Part shown: piece by piece, positions 43,358 through 52,498 of the stretch
How the letters are laid out: every line of letters begins with the position of its first letter
Position numbering within the stretch: the first letter of the stretch is position 1
DNA from: JAICNG01 sp035249985
Lineage (GTDB): Bacteria; Gemmatimonadota; Gemmatimonadetes; Gemmatimonadales; Gemmatimonadaceae
Direction: 5' to 3'
Assembly (NCBI GenBank): GCA_035249985.1
Contig: DATFFP010000111.1
Coordinates: 1 to 64,000 of the forward strand
Length of the DNA stretch: 64,000 bases
The notes under the pieces: generated by a model
Told to the model about the DNA's origin: nothing
What the model saw: the letters and a program-made list of their open reading frames with translations, nothing else
Databases searched by the model: none
Position numbers and translations under genes: made by a program

Positions 43358-46300
43358 CGAGCTTCGCGACCCCGGTACCATTGGCACCGGATTCCGTCAT
43401 CGAGACGAGCTGCAGCGGATCGTCGCGAGCCTTCGCGCGCTCGAGCAGCGTCGCGACCTTGTGCGCAGTGCGGCGGATCGCGAGAAGATCGAAGCGCGGA
43501 TGGAGCAGTTGGGGGCGCGCGCCGATGCGCTGGCGAAGCTTGCGCCGAGCCTCGAGGAGCTGCTCGACGCGCGCGTCCGATTGGCCGACGCGACGAACAA
43601 CGACGCCCTCGGCGGCGTGATCGATGCGAGCTTCCCCGTGCTCCTTCTGCCAATTCGTCTCCAGACTCGCTTCGCGCCAGTCGCCGGAGGCGTCGAGCTC
43701 CGAATTCGATTCCTGCCCGACTCCGTCGCGATTCACACGCACGAGCCTGAGCTCACGCCGGATGAGCAAGCCCTGGGCGCCGATTACTGGCGCGCGCATG
43801 CGGCGGCGGCCGACGACGCCGGCCGGCTCGCCGCCTGGAGCGTACTCGTCGGCGAGGCACTGGGCGCCGAGCGAGCCGCGTGGATCGCCGTGAGTACCAA
43901 CCCCGCCGGCGGAGTAGCGGATGAGCTGCTCGATCGGCTGATCGCGTGGACCCGTGCGGCGGCTACCGATGTCTTGCCGGAGCGCTTCACTGTGCGTGGA
44001 TATGCGGATGGCAGTCTGGTGTTCGAGCGGACGACCGGCCGGCTGGTCCCACCCTCCCTCACCGTGGGATTCGATCCCAACGAGCCCGGGGATGATCAGG
44101 CCGACGCGCAGACGATCGACGAGTTGGTGGATGGTCTTCCCCAGCAGCTCCAATGGCTCACCAACTTCGCCGTGGCGGAAGATCGCGGCATGGCACTGCG
44201 AGTGCCGCTGACGAGCGCGCAGGCCGCCCGGGGATTCGATCGGATCGTGGTGTTAGGCGTTCGCACCGCCGCCGATGCCGCCGAAGGGAGCCGGCTCGTC
44301 CGCGACCTGCTCGACGCGCACCATTATACCGAGGGGCTGGCGATCGCACCGCGTGGCGCGCCGACGAACAACACGGAAGAGTCGGGGGCATGGTATTCGT
44401 CGAGTCCGCCAATGGCGCAGACCTTCGTCACCGAGCGACAGGCGCCGCTCTTCGATCCGGCCGACGATGCCCACCACTCGATGGACGGACCGCAGCTCGC
44501 GGGAGCGCTCGGCATTGCCCCGGAGACGTTCGAGCACGTACGAGGCGCCAACGGAACCGATCAGCGTGAGGCGGCCCACATGGCATGCGCGCTCTGGCCG
44601 GCGACGTGGGGCTACTACCTCAAGCAGATTCTCGCCGACACCATTTCCGCGGAGACGATCGCTGGACTGCGCCGACATTTCATCGCGTACGTACGCGGGC
44701 GCGGACCGCTGCCACCACTCCGCGCGGGTCCGAATCCGTATGGCGTCTTGCCGGTCGCCTCCCTTGACGCGTGGACTCCCCGGAAGGGGGATGAAGATGT
44801 TCCGCAGCCGCTGCCGGGAATTCTCCGGCGTATGTCACAGGATTGGCTGACGATGAGCGGCGATACGCCGCGGGTAGGCCGCACCGGCGATCCGTCGCGC
44901 GACCTCTACGAGTTGATGACGATGCAGGCAAACTCGTCGAGCTACGCCGCGAGCGCCGCCTACGGCGAGGAGTTCACCGGCCAGACCAGCGAATTCATCA
45001 ATCTCTGGGGCATTGATTGGGGCGAGGTCTTTCCCTTCCTCGAGCAGCCTGCCGACGAGATGACCAAGCTCCTGCGCCGCCTCGGACTGGACGAGGACCT
45101 GCGGCCGCGCCTGACGACCTTCGCCATGGACGCCCCGGCCCCGGTCGAGGAGCTCAGCCTGGTACACGCGCAGGTGGGACCGCAGCCTCTGCCCGGGCAG
45201 CCTAACTACATCGCATGGCTGGCAACTGCACCGGTCGAGGACATCAGGAGTGAAACCGGCCGGCCCGCAGGGTCCGGCAACACGATGCTCTATCGCATCC
45301 TCCGTCACTCCGTCCTCAGTGCGTACGTCGAGACCGCGAAGACGATTCAGATCGACGCCGGCATGATCGCGGCCTCGGCTCGATTCGAGCCCGAGCTCGT
45401 GGCGATGCCGGGGGTAGAGACACCGTCGCCGTACAGCTATCTGAACGGGCAGTTCGTGCCTCCAGGCGGCCAGCAGCAGGTGCGCATTGGCGACTACCTG
45501 AGCTACGCCGACGTGGGAGCGACGGCCCATCTCCGAGAGGTCCCACGATGGCTCGAAGAGTTCGTCGAGCTGCGCGAATGCCTGCTGCGACTCGCGACAG
45601 TACCCACGGAACGCCTCCAGCTGCTCATGACCGAGACGCTCGACTGCTGCAGTCATCGCCTGGATGCGTGGATTACATCACTCGCGACGCGGCGATTGCG
45701 GTCGATGCGGAGCGCTCGAGCCACCGGTGTCTACGTCGGCGCGTACGGCTGGGTCGAAGATCTGCGTCGCGCGCAGGCTCCCGCGGGTGGAGGCTATGTG
45801 CTCGCGCCCTCATCGAGCCACGCCACCGCCGCTGCGATTCTTCGTAGCGGGTACCTCAGCCGTGACGGACCGGCACGCGGCACGCTCGCCGTGGAGCTGT
45901 CATCGCATCGGGTCAAGCAGGCGCTGTGGCTGTTCGAGTCCGTTCGCATGGGCAATACGCTGGCGGCCGTCCTGGGATATCGCTTCGAGCGCTCGTTACA
46001 CGAGGCTCCGCTCGCACTCGGTCTCGAGCAGTATCTGCCGGCGTTCCGCGATGCGTTCCCCATCGATGAGGGCATCCTCACGGAGCCGAATGGACCCACC
46101 GAAGCAATCGCCGCGAGCGCCGTCGTGAACGGACTGGAGCTGCGCAAGCAGTGGCTGACGTTCGGGCCCACGGCACGCGGCGATGCGTCGCGCCGGCTGT
46201 TCGACAATGACGACTTGCCGTTGATGGGTAGCAACGCCGGGCGTACGCTCATCGACCTGCTCGATCAACTCGAGGCGCTGCACGACACCATGGCTGACAT

Positions 46301-48284
46301 CGCGCTCGCCGAGGGCGTATTTCAGACCGGGACTGGCCACTTCGAGCGCGCTGGTGCCGTGGCGGCAGCAATGGCCGGCGAACGGCAAATGCCGGAAATC
46401 GAGATCGCGCGCACACCACGAACGGGTACGACGATCCGGAATCGTGTCATTCTCTCGCTCGACCCCGTGCCCGCCAACACGCTCAATGGCTGGCCAAACG
46501 CGCGAACGCCACGAGCGACCGCTGCGCCCGAGCTGAATCAATGGCTGGCGGCGGCCATCGGCGATCCCGCCGACATTCGAGTGCAGGTACGGTACCTCCA
46601 GGGAAACCCGCCAGTCGTAACGCGCGAGTGGGTGCAGCTGGGCGCGTTAGGCGTAGACGCCATCGACATGATTACCTTCGCGGCGAGCGGTGACACGGCC
46701 CGAGCCTCGGAGCTGGAAGAACGGATCCGCTATCTGCTCGCCGGCGCGAACGCCACTCGCCGCGCCATTGACATCTCGTTCGATCATCCGCCACCCTGGG
46801 CCGGCGCGCCGGCACGACCGCCAGGTATCCGGACGCTGAGTGAGGTCTCGGCGCTTCTCCAGGCTCTCCAGAACGTCGCCGGCGCATCGCGCGCCGCCAC
46901 CCCTGCCGATCTGAACGCGCCCGATCGTGCGGGGGACAATCCACTGGTCGGACTGGACGTCGCGCGCCTAACGGCTCGGGCACGCGGTGCGCTCACTGCG
47001 CTGTGGAATGCGTATCGGGCGCTTCAGCCGCTCATTGCCGATGCCCGACAGGACGAGGCAGACCGGTTGGAGCGCAATGCGACGGCCGCCGCCAACGGCA
47101 ACCCGCCAGCCGCAGGTGATGAGACGCCCGATCCGGCCGTGCTGGACGCCATTCGCTCCGCCAGCTTCGCGCTCGGATGGCACGGCGTCAACGATGCGGT
47201 GATCCCGCACGAGCCTCCGGCTCCAGCCGGAGATCTCGTGGCGGCGCGCGTTCGCTGGTACCGCGTGGTCGATCGCGCCGAGGGAGCGCTGCGTGAAGCC
47301 GCCAAGCGCCTGATCGCGATTCTCGAAGTGGATGGGCCGGCGGCAATCACCCAGGCCGAAGTGGACACCGAGCTCGCCGCGCTCACACAAAGGGCCACCG
47401 ACGCCAACGACGCGTTGGCCGCGGTCGACACCGCGATCAATGGCGGCGCCTCGGAAGCAGTCATCGAGGGTGCCGAGCGCACGCGCGACCTCGCAATCGG
47501 CGCAGTGCTCAGCCGATGCACCGAAGTGTTGAAGCTCGCGTTCGGGAAAGCGTTCGTGGTGACGCCGCCGTTCGTGCTCGGCACGCAGCACGCGCTGAGC
47601 GCGTCCCACACCACGGCGAGCCCGAACGCACTCGTCGGCGCGAGCGACGATGCGATGGCACATTGGCTCTTCCAGGTCTCCCAAGCGCATCCCACGCTGA
47701 CGGAGCTCGAGCTCGCGACGACGATGTCGGTCGTGCAAACCGCGCGCGGGTCCTTCTCTCTGTCGGCCGCGCAAACGCCATTCGCGAACGGGGATCGCTG
47801 GGCCGCCCTCGACCGGCAAGCGCCATTTCCTCCCGGACTCCTCTCGGTGGTATTCATGGGGCTCGTTCGGTTCTCGGACGCGAACAACGACCGTTTTGCC
47901 GGGCTGGTGGTTGCCGATTGGGAGGAGGTCGTACCGCACGCCAGTGAAACGGCAGCGCTCACCTTCCAGTTCGACCAGCCGGGGTCGGAACCCCCTCAGG
48001 TCATGCTGCTCGCCGTTCCTGCGGGGATGGGAGAAATAAGAGGACAGGGGCCGCGGTGGAGCCGCAGCCAATTGTTCGACATCATCGAGGACACGCGACG
48101 ACTGGCGCGCATCCGGACTGTCGACCCCCCGTTGATGCAGTGGTACGGCGTGGCGCTCCCCGCGCTCTACTTCACGCAGAACTTCGCGCAGGAAGCGATC
48201 AGCACGTATTTCTACGTCGAGCCCCAGGTCATGGACGCCGTCGCCGTTGTCGCTCGCGCGCCGAACGCCGAGGGGGTGAACTGA
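43350..48284 (+). CDS. Very large protein of unknown function
   Basis: A 1,644-residue protein, the largest in the window. Residues about 15-80 form a probable coiled coil (RRDLVRSAADREKIEARMEQ). A long mixed region follows, with conserved-looking stretches GAYGWVEDLR, LAPSSSHATAAAILRSGYLS and LAAVLGYRFERSLHE (about 870-885). Residues about 1190-1420 are Ala-rich and helical, again coiled-coil-like. No signal peptide or membrane helix. I recognise no domain. Starts with an 8-nt overlap on the previous gene and its TGA shares one base with the next ATG. Confidence 0.75.
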   Translation: MPDELRDPGTIGTGFRHRDELQRIVASLRALEQRRDLVRSAADREKIEARMEQLGARADALAKLAPSLEELLDARVRLADATNNDALGGVIDASFPVLLLPIRLQTRFAPVAGGVELRIRFLPDSVAIHTHEPELTPDEQALGADYWRAHAAAADDAGRLAAWSVLVGEALGAERAAWIAVSTNPAGGVADELLDRLIAWTRAAATDVLPERFTVRGYADGSLVFERTTGRLVPPSLTVGFDPNEPGDDQADAQTIDELVDGLPQQLQWLTNFAVAEDRGMALRVPLTSAQAARGFDRIVVLGVRTAADAAEGSRLVRDLLDAHHYTEGLAIAPRGAPTNNTEESGAWYSSSPPMAQTFVTERQAPLFDPADDAHHSMDGPQLAGALGIAPETFEHVRGANGTDQREAAHMACALWPATWGYYLKQILADTISAETIAGLRRHFIAYVRGRGPLPPLRAGPNPYGVLPVASLDAWTPRKGDEDVPQPLPGILRRMSQDWLTMSGDTPRVGRTGDPSRDLYELMTMQANSSSYAASAAYGEEFTGQTSEFINLWGIDWGEVFPFLEQPADEMTKLLRRLGLDEDLRPRLTTFAMDAPAPVEELSLVHAQVGPQPLPGQPNYIAWLATAPVEDIRSETGRPAGSGNTMLYRILRHSVLSAYVETAKTIQIDAGMIAASARFEPELVAMPGVETPSPYSYLNGQFVPPGGQQQVRIGDYLSYADVGATAHLREVPRWLEEFVELRECLLRLATVPTERLQLLMTETLDCCSHRLDAWITSLATRRLRSMRSARATGVYVGAYGWVEDLRRAQAPAGGGYVLAPSSSHATAAAILRSGYLSRDGPARGTLAVELSSHRVKQALWLFESVRMGNTLAAVLGYRFERSLHEAPLALGLEQYLPAFRDAFPIDEGILTEPNGPTEAIAASAVVNGLELRKQWLTFGPTARGDASRRLFDNDDLPLMGSNAGRTLIDLLDQLEALHDTMADIALAEGVFQTGTGHFERAGAVAAAMAGERQMPEIEIARTPRTGTTIRNRVILSLDPVPANTLNGWPNARTPRATAAPELNQWLAAAIGDPADIRVQVRYLQGNPPVVTREWVQLGALGVDAIDMITFAASGDTARASELEERIRYLLAGANATRRAIDISFDHPPPWAGAPARPPGIRTLSEVSALLQALQNVAGASRAATPADLNAPDRAGDNPLVGLDVARLTARARGALTALWNAYRALQPLIADARQDEADRLERNATAAANGNPPAAGDETPDPAVLDAIRSASFALGWHGVNDAVIPHEPPAPAGDLVAARVRWYRVVDRAEGALREAAKRLIAILEVDGPAAITQAEVDTELAALTQRATDANDALAAVDTAINGGASEAVIEGAERTRDLAIGAVLSRCTEVLKLAFGKAFVVTPPFVLGTQHALSASHTTASPNALVGASDDAMAHWLFQVSQAHPTLTELELATTMSVVQTARGSFSLSAAQTPFANGDRWAALDRQAPFPPGLLSVVFMGLVRFSDANNDRFAGLVVADWEEVVPHASETAALTFQFDQPGSEPPQVMLLAVPAGMGEIRGQGPRWSRSQLFDIIEDTRRLARIRTVDPPLMQWYGVALPALYFTQNFAQEAISTYFYVEPQVMDAVAVVARAPNAEGVN

Positions 48285-50269
48285 TGCCTTCCGTCACCAC
48301 CTGGACCCGCCTCCAGCCCGTGTGCCGACGCGAAGACTGGATGGAGAGCCTGCGCGCGCGGCTGCACGACCCCGCCTGGATGCTCGCGCGGCAATGGCAA
48401 ACCGGCGAGTTCCGCGGCGAGGATGCCGGCGGCCCCATCGGCGCGCAAATCGTGTATCGCACCAGCATGGTGGACAGACTGCGGCGTGGAGACCAACAGC
48501 CGGCGGAGGTCATCGATCACACCAAACCGCTCGAGGTGGAGGTCGAGCGCGAAGCGATGCCCATGAGCCGGCGCCTTTCCGCACACCTTGGAGTCGTCTT
48601 CGAGCGGGCGCTCGCCGGCAACGCCAACGTTCGCGATCTCTTTCGCGCGGCGTTCCCGATGCAATGGGCACCGAACGAGCACGACCGTGCTTCCAACCGT
48701 GCCATCGGATTCATGGCCGCCGTCGGCGGCCGCGTGAGCGACGGAGCAACGCTCCTTGCCGCCCTGCGCCAGAATCAGACGGCCTCGGCGGTGTACGCCG
48801 CGACGGCGTTTGGAGGCGCCAATCCCCTGCCGGCCGGCGGCGCAGCCGCCGCGGATGCGGCGGGCGATCGTCTGCGCGATGTCGCCAACGCGCTGTACCC
48901 GCCGGCCGCGACCGCCGCGGCGTGGGACGACCGTCGCCAGGAGTACCGGTTCCGGATTTCCGCGCTTGCGCGCGCCGCTGTCCCCGCCGGCGCTGGCGCC
49001 GAAGTCGTCCTCGCCGCCGACGAATACTATGAGGGACGCCTCGACTGGCACGCATTCACGGTCGATCGTGCACCTAACGCCGCCATCGCCCCCGTGGCGG
49101 GGCGTGGGCAGCCGCAGCTCGGTCGGCGTGCCTTCATTCCCTCGCCGGTGAAGTTTCTGGGCAGGCCTAACGAGCGCTGGTGGCGATTCGAAGACGGACG
49201 GGTGAACCTGGCGGCGATCGACGTGCAGCGGAACGAGCTCGCGCACGCCGTCGTGAGCGAGTTCGCCCTCGTGTACGGCAACGACTGGTTCGAGCTGCCG
49301 CTCGAGCTCCCTGTCGGAAGTCTGACGTGGATCGATCAGCTGCGCGTTCGCGACTCCTTTGGCGGTGAGGTCGATGTCCCTGCTGGCATTGATCCCGGGT
49401 GGGCGATGTTCGTCCTCGGCGGGCGTGCCACGGCAACCGAAGCGCACACGGTCGGCGATCGATTTCTCTTCCTTCCGCCGACGCTGTCCCATGGGCTCGA
49501 AAGTCCGCCTTTCGAGGAGCTCCGGCTGATCCGGGACGAGATGGCGAACATGGCGTGGGGGGTCGAAGCGGTGGTTCAGGATGAGATCGGTGTGCCTGTG
49601 TCGGGCTACGATCTCGCGGCCGCCGGTGAGCGGCGAGTCCGGGAACGCGCACGTCGGATCGCGCAGGAGCGCGTGCTCGCGTGGCGGCCGTTCGCCGATG
49701 CGGTGGCAACCACGTTCGACACGTTGATCCGAGCGAGAGGTACTGCCGGAGAGAACGCCGCGCAGGCTGCGCATGATCAGGCCCGGCAGGCAGAGCAGGC
49801 ACCGCGCGCCGCTCGCGACCAGGCGCTCCAGGCTTACGAGGCGGCAGGCGGGGACCCGCGCGACCTCGAGGGCCTTCCGCAGGACAAGACCGATGCGCGG
49901 GTGATCCCCACGTACAAGCTGCTCACCGAAGTCCCGCGAAACTGGATCCCTTTCATGCCCAGGGGGATCGGTGGTGGACAGACGATGCTGAGGCGCGGCG
50001 CGATGCCTGACCTGCGGGGCGTTGCGGATGGCGGGGCGCCGCAGCGGATTCGCGCTCGCGGGGTCTTGTTACGGCCGGAGGTGCGTCCGTTTTACCTCTT
50101 CGAGGAGGAAGTTCCTCGAGCGGGAGCTCACGTGCTGCGGACAGCGCAATACGCGCGCTGGCTGAACGGGACGCCGCACTTCTGGCTTGGACGTCGCAAG
50201 ACGCCGGGCCGAGGGGAGGCGTGGAGCGGATTGCGCTTCGACCGTGTGGAGGATGCGATCACCCGTTGA
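48284..50269 (+). CDS. Unknown protein with conserved DPxWxLARQWQxGEF region
   Basis: A 661-residue protein. The N-terminus has DPAWMLARQWQTGEFRGEDA (residues 29-48). The middle includes NWIPFMPRG, and the C-terminus EEEVPRAGAHVLRTAQYARW and LGRRKTPGRGEAWSGLRFD. A helical Ala/Gln segment (AAHDQARQAEQAPRAARDQA, about 494-513) interrupts the domain. The ATG at 48284 overlaps the preceding stop (TGATG); an upstream in-frame start at 48056 is rejected because it lies within the previous gene and has no family-like residues. Family not recognised; likely part of the same assembly as the neighbouring large proteins. Confidence 0.75.
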   Translation: MPSVTTWTRLQPVCRREDWMESLRARLHDPAWMLARQWQTGEFRGEDAGGPIGAQIVYRTSMVDRLRRGDQQPAEVIDHTKPLEVEVEREAMPMSRRLSAHLGVVFERALAGNANVRDLFRAAFPMQWAPNEHDRASNRAIGFMAAVGGRVSDGATLLAALRQNQTASAVYAATAFGGANPLPAGGAAAADAAGDRLRDVANALYPPAATAAAWDDRRQEYRFRISALARAAVPAGAGAEVVLAADEYYEGRLDWHAFTVDRAPNAAIAPVAGRGQPQLGRRAFIPSPVKFLGRPNERWWRFEDGRVNLAAIDVQRNELAHAVVSEFALVYGNDWFELPLELPVGSLTWIDQLRVRDSFGGEVDVPAGIDPGWAMFVLGGRATATEAHTVGDRFLFLPPTLSHGLESPPFEELRLIRDEMANMAWGVEAVVQDEIGVPVSGYDLAAAGERRVRERARRIAQERVLAWRPFADAVATTFDTLIRARGTAGENAAQAAHDQARQAEQAPRAARDQALQAYEAAGGDPRDLEGLPQDKTDARVIPTYKLLTEVPRNWIPFMPRGIGGGQTMLRRGAMPDLRGVADGGAPQRIRARGVLLRPEVRPFYLFEEEVPRAGAHVLRTAQYARWLNGTPHFWLGRRKTPGRGEAWSGLRFDRVEDAITR

Positions 50270-50278
50270 GGAGGGATC

Positions 50279-50962
50279 ATGGCGACGGTGGAGTCCGAGT
50301 CCAGGCGCGCGACAGCGGAGTTTCTGCTCGAGGAGTATCGAAGTCACGAAGCCGCGATCTTCGAGAGCGAGCGCACCGGCGAGACGCGCGTCAACTTCTT
50401 TCTGACCGTCACCGCCGCGCTGTTCGCAGCGCTTCTTTTCGACGACAGCGGCCTCGTGGAGCCAACGGCCTTCATGCCGCGCCTCCCCGCGGTGGCGGTG
50501 CTGCTGGCGCTGCTCATTTTTGGCCGGGTGACGCTCGCGCGAGTCGTTCACCGGAATCTGCAGACGGATCGTGAGATCGAATCGGCGAGAAAGATTCGAG
50601 CCTACTTCGTGAGCCTCGCGCCGGCGATTGGCACATACGTCTCGCGCCCCGTCGATCGCCACAAGATCCGCCAGCCCCTCTCACTCGAGAAGCTTGTTAG
50701 GCGCGGCGGGTTGGCGGAGACCGTGATGCTGTGGAATGCGCTCATCACCGCGATTCTCTTCGGTCTTTTCGGCATCACAGGCGCGCGGTGGCTTCAGGCG
50801 CGCGGACTGGCGGTATCATTTACCTCGTTGTCGGATACACTGTGCGCCGTGCTAGGTGTGCTCGGGCTTCTCGCCGCGTGGTGGGTGCAGCAAGGCTGGG
50901 TGAACGCACGGTACGAAGTCGACGAGCGCGGTCGACTTGGCGGGCGCGGCGGCGCCCGATGA
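50279..50962 (+). CDS. Four-helix membrane protein of the operon
   Basis: A 227-residue integral membrane protein. An amphipathic N-terminal helix (LLEEYRSHEAAIFESERTGE) precedes helix 1 (VNFFLTVTAALFAALLF), helix 2 (LPAVAVLLALLIFG), a cytoplasmic domain of about 80 residues, helix 3 (VMLWNALITAILFGLFGITG) and helix 4 (LCAVLGVLGLLAAWWV). The layout recalls small multi-helix membrane effectors but no family can be named. GAGGAGG upstream of the ATG is a strong ribosome site. The stop overlaps the next start (ATGA). Confidence 0.75.
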   Translation: MATVESESRRATAEFLLEEYRSHEAAIFESERTGETRVNFFLTVTAALFAALLFDDSGLVEPTAFMPRLPAVAVLLALLIFGRVTLARVVHRNLQTDREIESARKIRAYFVSLAPAIGTYVSRPVDRHKIRQPLSLEKLVRRGGLAETVMLWNALITAILFGLFGITGARWLQARGLAVSFTSLSDTLCAVLGVLGLLAAWWVQQGWVNARYEVDERGRLGGRGGAR

Positions 50963-51618
50963 CGATCGCGACCGAAGTCCGGTGGTTCTGGAAAGGGGAG
51001 CTCGACCACGACCTCGAACGCTGGTTTCGCAGTGCGAAGGAGCTGCTTGGCGACGCGATTCCAGACAGCGATCTCGACAACCGGACCGACCATTATCTCG
51101 TGGAGCCGGAAAGTAGTGAGTATGGGCTGAAGCTGCGCGAGGAAAAGCTGGAGCTGAAGCGCATGCTCGACTCCTCGCTCTTTCGAGCCCCGCGCACGGG
51201 CGTTACCGGTATCGCGCAGCTTTGGACGAAGGACGATTGGACGTATACCCGCATCCCCACACGAGAGAGCAGCGATGCCGTGGTGCAAGCATTCCTCGGC
51301 GGATCGGATGCGGCCGACATCGCCTCGGTGCGAAAACGGCGATGGCAGCGGAAGTACGTCCCCCGCGATGATGGGACACTGGAGCGCGTGGGCCTGCGAG
51401 AGAAGCTGGCTCGTGCGTGCAACGTCGAGCTCACGGGTTTGACGTTCGAAGGTCCGTGGTGGACAATCGCCTTCGAGGCCTATGGAGACACGACTCACCC
51501 GGGTACGCTGGCCAATACCGTGGACTGGTTCTTCGAGCGCTTCGCTTCACCCAGGCCTCGCCTCGAGAATTCGGAATCGTACCCGCAATGGATTAGCCGA
51601 GCGTCAGCCGGTGCATAA
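50959..51618 (+). CDS. CYTH-like protein
   Basis: A 219-residue protein. The N-terminal strand TEVRWFWKGEL and the pair RTDHYLVEP and YGLKLREEKLELKRM resemble the CYTH/triphosphate-tunnel fold, in which a basic strand (K-L-R-E....E-L-K) lines a beta tunnel. The canonical ExExK at the N-terminus is absent: only Glu6 and Arg8 are seen, so catalysis of the known type is doubtful. The C-terminal half (TGLTFEGPWWTIAFEAYGD) supplies the last tunnel strands. It overlaps the membrane-protein gene by 4 bases; coupling suggests joint action. Confidence 0.6.
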   Translation: MTIATEVRWFWKGELDHDLERWFRSAKELLGDAIPDSDLDNRTDHYLVEPESSEYGLKLREEKLELKRMLDSSLFRAPRTGVTGIAQLWTKDDWTYTRIPTRESSDAVVQAFLGGSDAADIASVRKRRWQRKYVPRDDGTLERVGLREKLARACNVELTGLTFEGPWWTIAFEAYGDTTHPGTLANTVDWFFERFASPRPRLENSESYPQWISRASAGA

Positions 51619-51671
51619 CCCACCGCGCGAGCGAGCGCTCTCGTAGATTTCCCAGACCAATGGAGGTCAGC

Positions 51672-52376
51672 ATGAACACCATCGCGGGCAGCACCGTCGA
51701 GCTGGGTCGTGGTGAGTACACGGCGTTTCAGCTTCACGGCCAGGTGACCATCCAGGCATCGGGGTTCACTCCGACGTCTGGCTATCGCGTCTGGCTGCAA
51801 TTGAGACCCGAGGATGTGTTCCCACCCATGTACGAGCTGACGTGGATGCCTCCGGACGGGCCAACTCTCCCTGCTCTGGCCCCCTTCGTTGCCGGCACGT
51901 CCTTCGCCGCGGCTGTGCATGTGCCGAGAGTCACCGTGCTCGATGCGGACGGCGCGCACGAAGTCAATGTCGAGCTCGTTGGGGCGGAGGTTGATGGAGG
52001 TGAACGGACAGAGATGGCAAATCACTTCTCCGTAGTAGACGGTGAGATATACGTGAGTTACACGGAAGCGAACGTCGCCGGTCAGCCACAGCTCACGTAT
52101 GGGCGCCGTGCGTTCATGGGCAGCGACGTTCGCGTAACGGCGACTCCAATCGGTAAGCTGGTCACCGTCATATTGGAGACGGCGGCCGATCAGAAGGTCA
52201 GGACGTTCACACTGGTGGTGCCGCCGGTGCGGGTTCCGCGAGGGGCGACCGCGCAGGTGCAAGTGCCCGGGATTACCGCGGACGAGTTTTCGGGCATCGC
52301 CGGCCCGCCCGTCGGGCAGGGGATCGCATACCACATCGCCGATTTGCGCGGCGAAGCGAAACGCATCACCTCGTAG
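51672..52376 (+). CDS. Small beta-rich protein ending the operon
   Basis: A 234-residue protein with no signal peptide, rich in beta strands (AFQLHGQVTIQASGFTPTSG, VRTFTLVVPPVRVPRGATAQ). The layout suggests two Ig-like or jelly-roll domains. The ATG at 51672 is preceded by GGAGGT, 4 nt away; an ATG at 51660 lies before that site and is rejected. It starts 53 nt after the CYTH-like gene and is followed by a GC-rich hairpin, probably the operon end. Family not recognised. Confidence 0.7.
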   Translation: MNTIAGSTVELGRGEYTAFQLHGQVTIQASGFTPTSGYRVWLQLRPEDVFPPMYELTWMPPDGPTLPALAPFVAGTSFAAAVHVPRVTVLDADGAHEVNVELVGAEVDGGERTEMANHFSVVDGEIYVSYTEANVAGQPQLTYGRRAFMGSDVRVTATPIGKLVTVILETAADQKVRTFTLVVPPVRVPRGATAQVQVPGITADEFSGIAGPPVGQGIAYHIADLRGEAKRITS

Positions 52377-52391
52377 GGACGCTCGTCGCGG

Positions 52392-52413
52392 CCGGGGGGC
52401 TCCGGCCCCCCGG
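52392..52413 (+). terminator. GC hairpin at the end of the eight-gene operon
   Basis: CCGGGGGG, 6-nt loop CTCCGG, CCCCCCGG, 15 nt after the stop codon of the last operon gene. No T-run. Confidence 0.65.
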
Positions 52414-52498
52414 GCCGTTGCATATTGAGAAAGTGACTGCGAATGCCTGGCGATCACACGAAGCCTGGGTGTCCGAGATGCGAGGCGGTACGAAACGG

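Noticed and set aside
48056..48283. N-terminal extension of the 661-residue operon protein
   Set aside because: It lies wholly inside the preceding 1,644-residue gene in another frame; ATG at 48284 overlaps the stop codon in the manner of the other junctions.
34840..52376. Contractile injection system or phage-tail cluster
   Set aside because: No sheath, tube, baseplate, spike or AAA+ ATPase protein can be recognised among the eight genes; large size and coupling alone are not enough.
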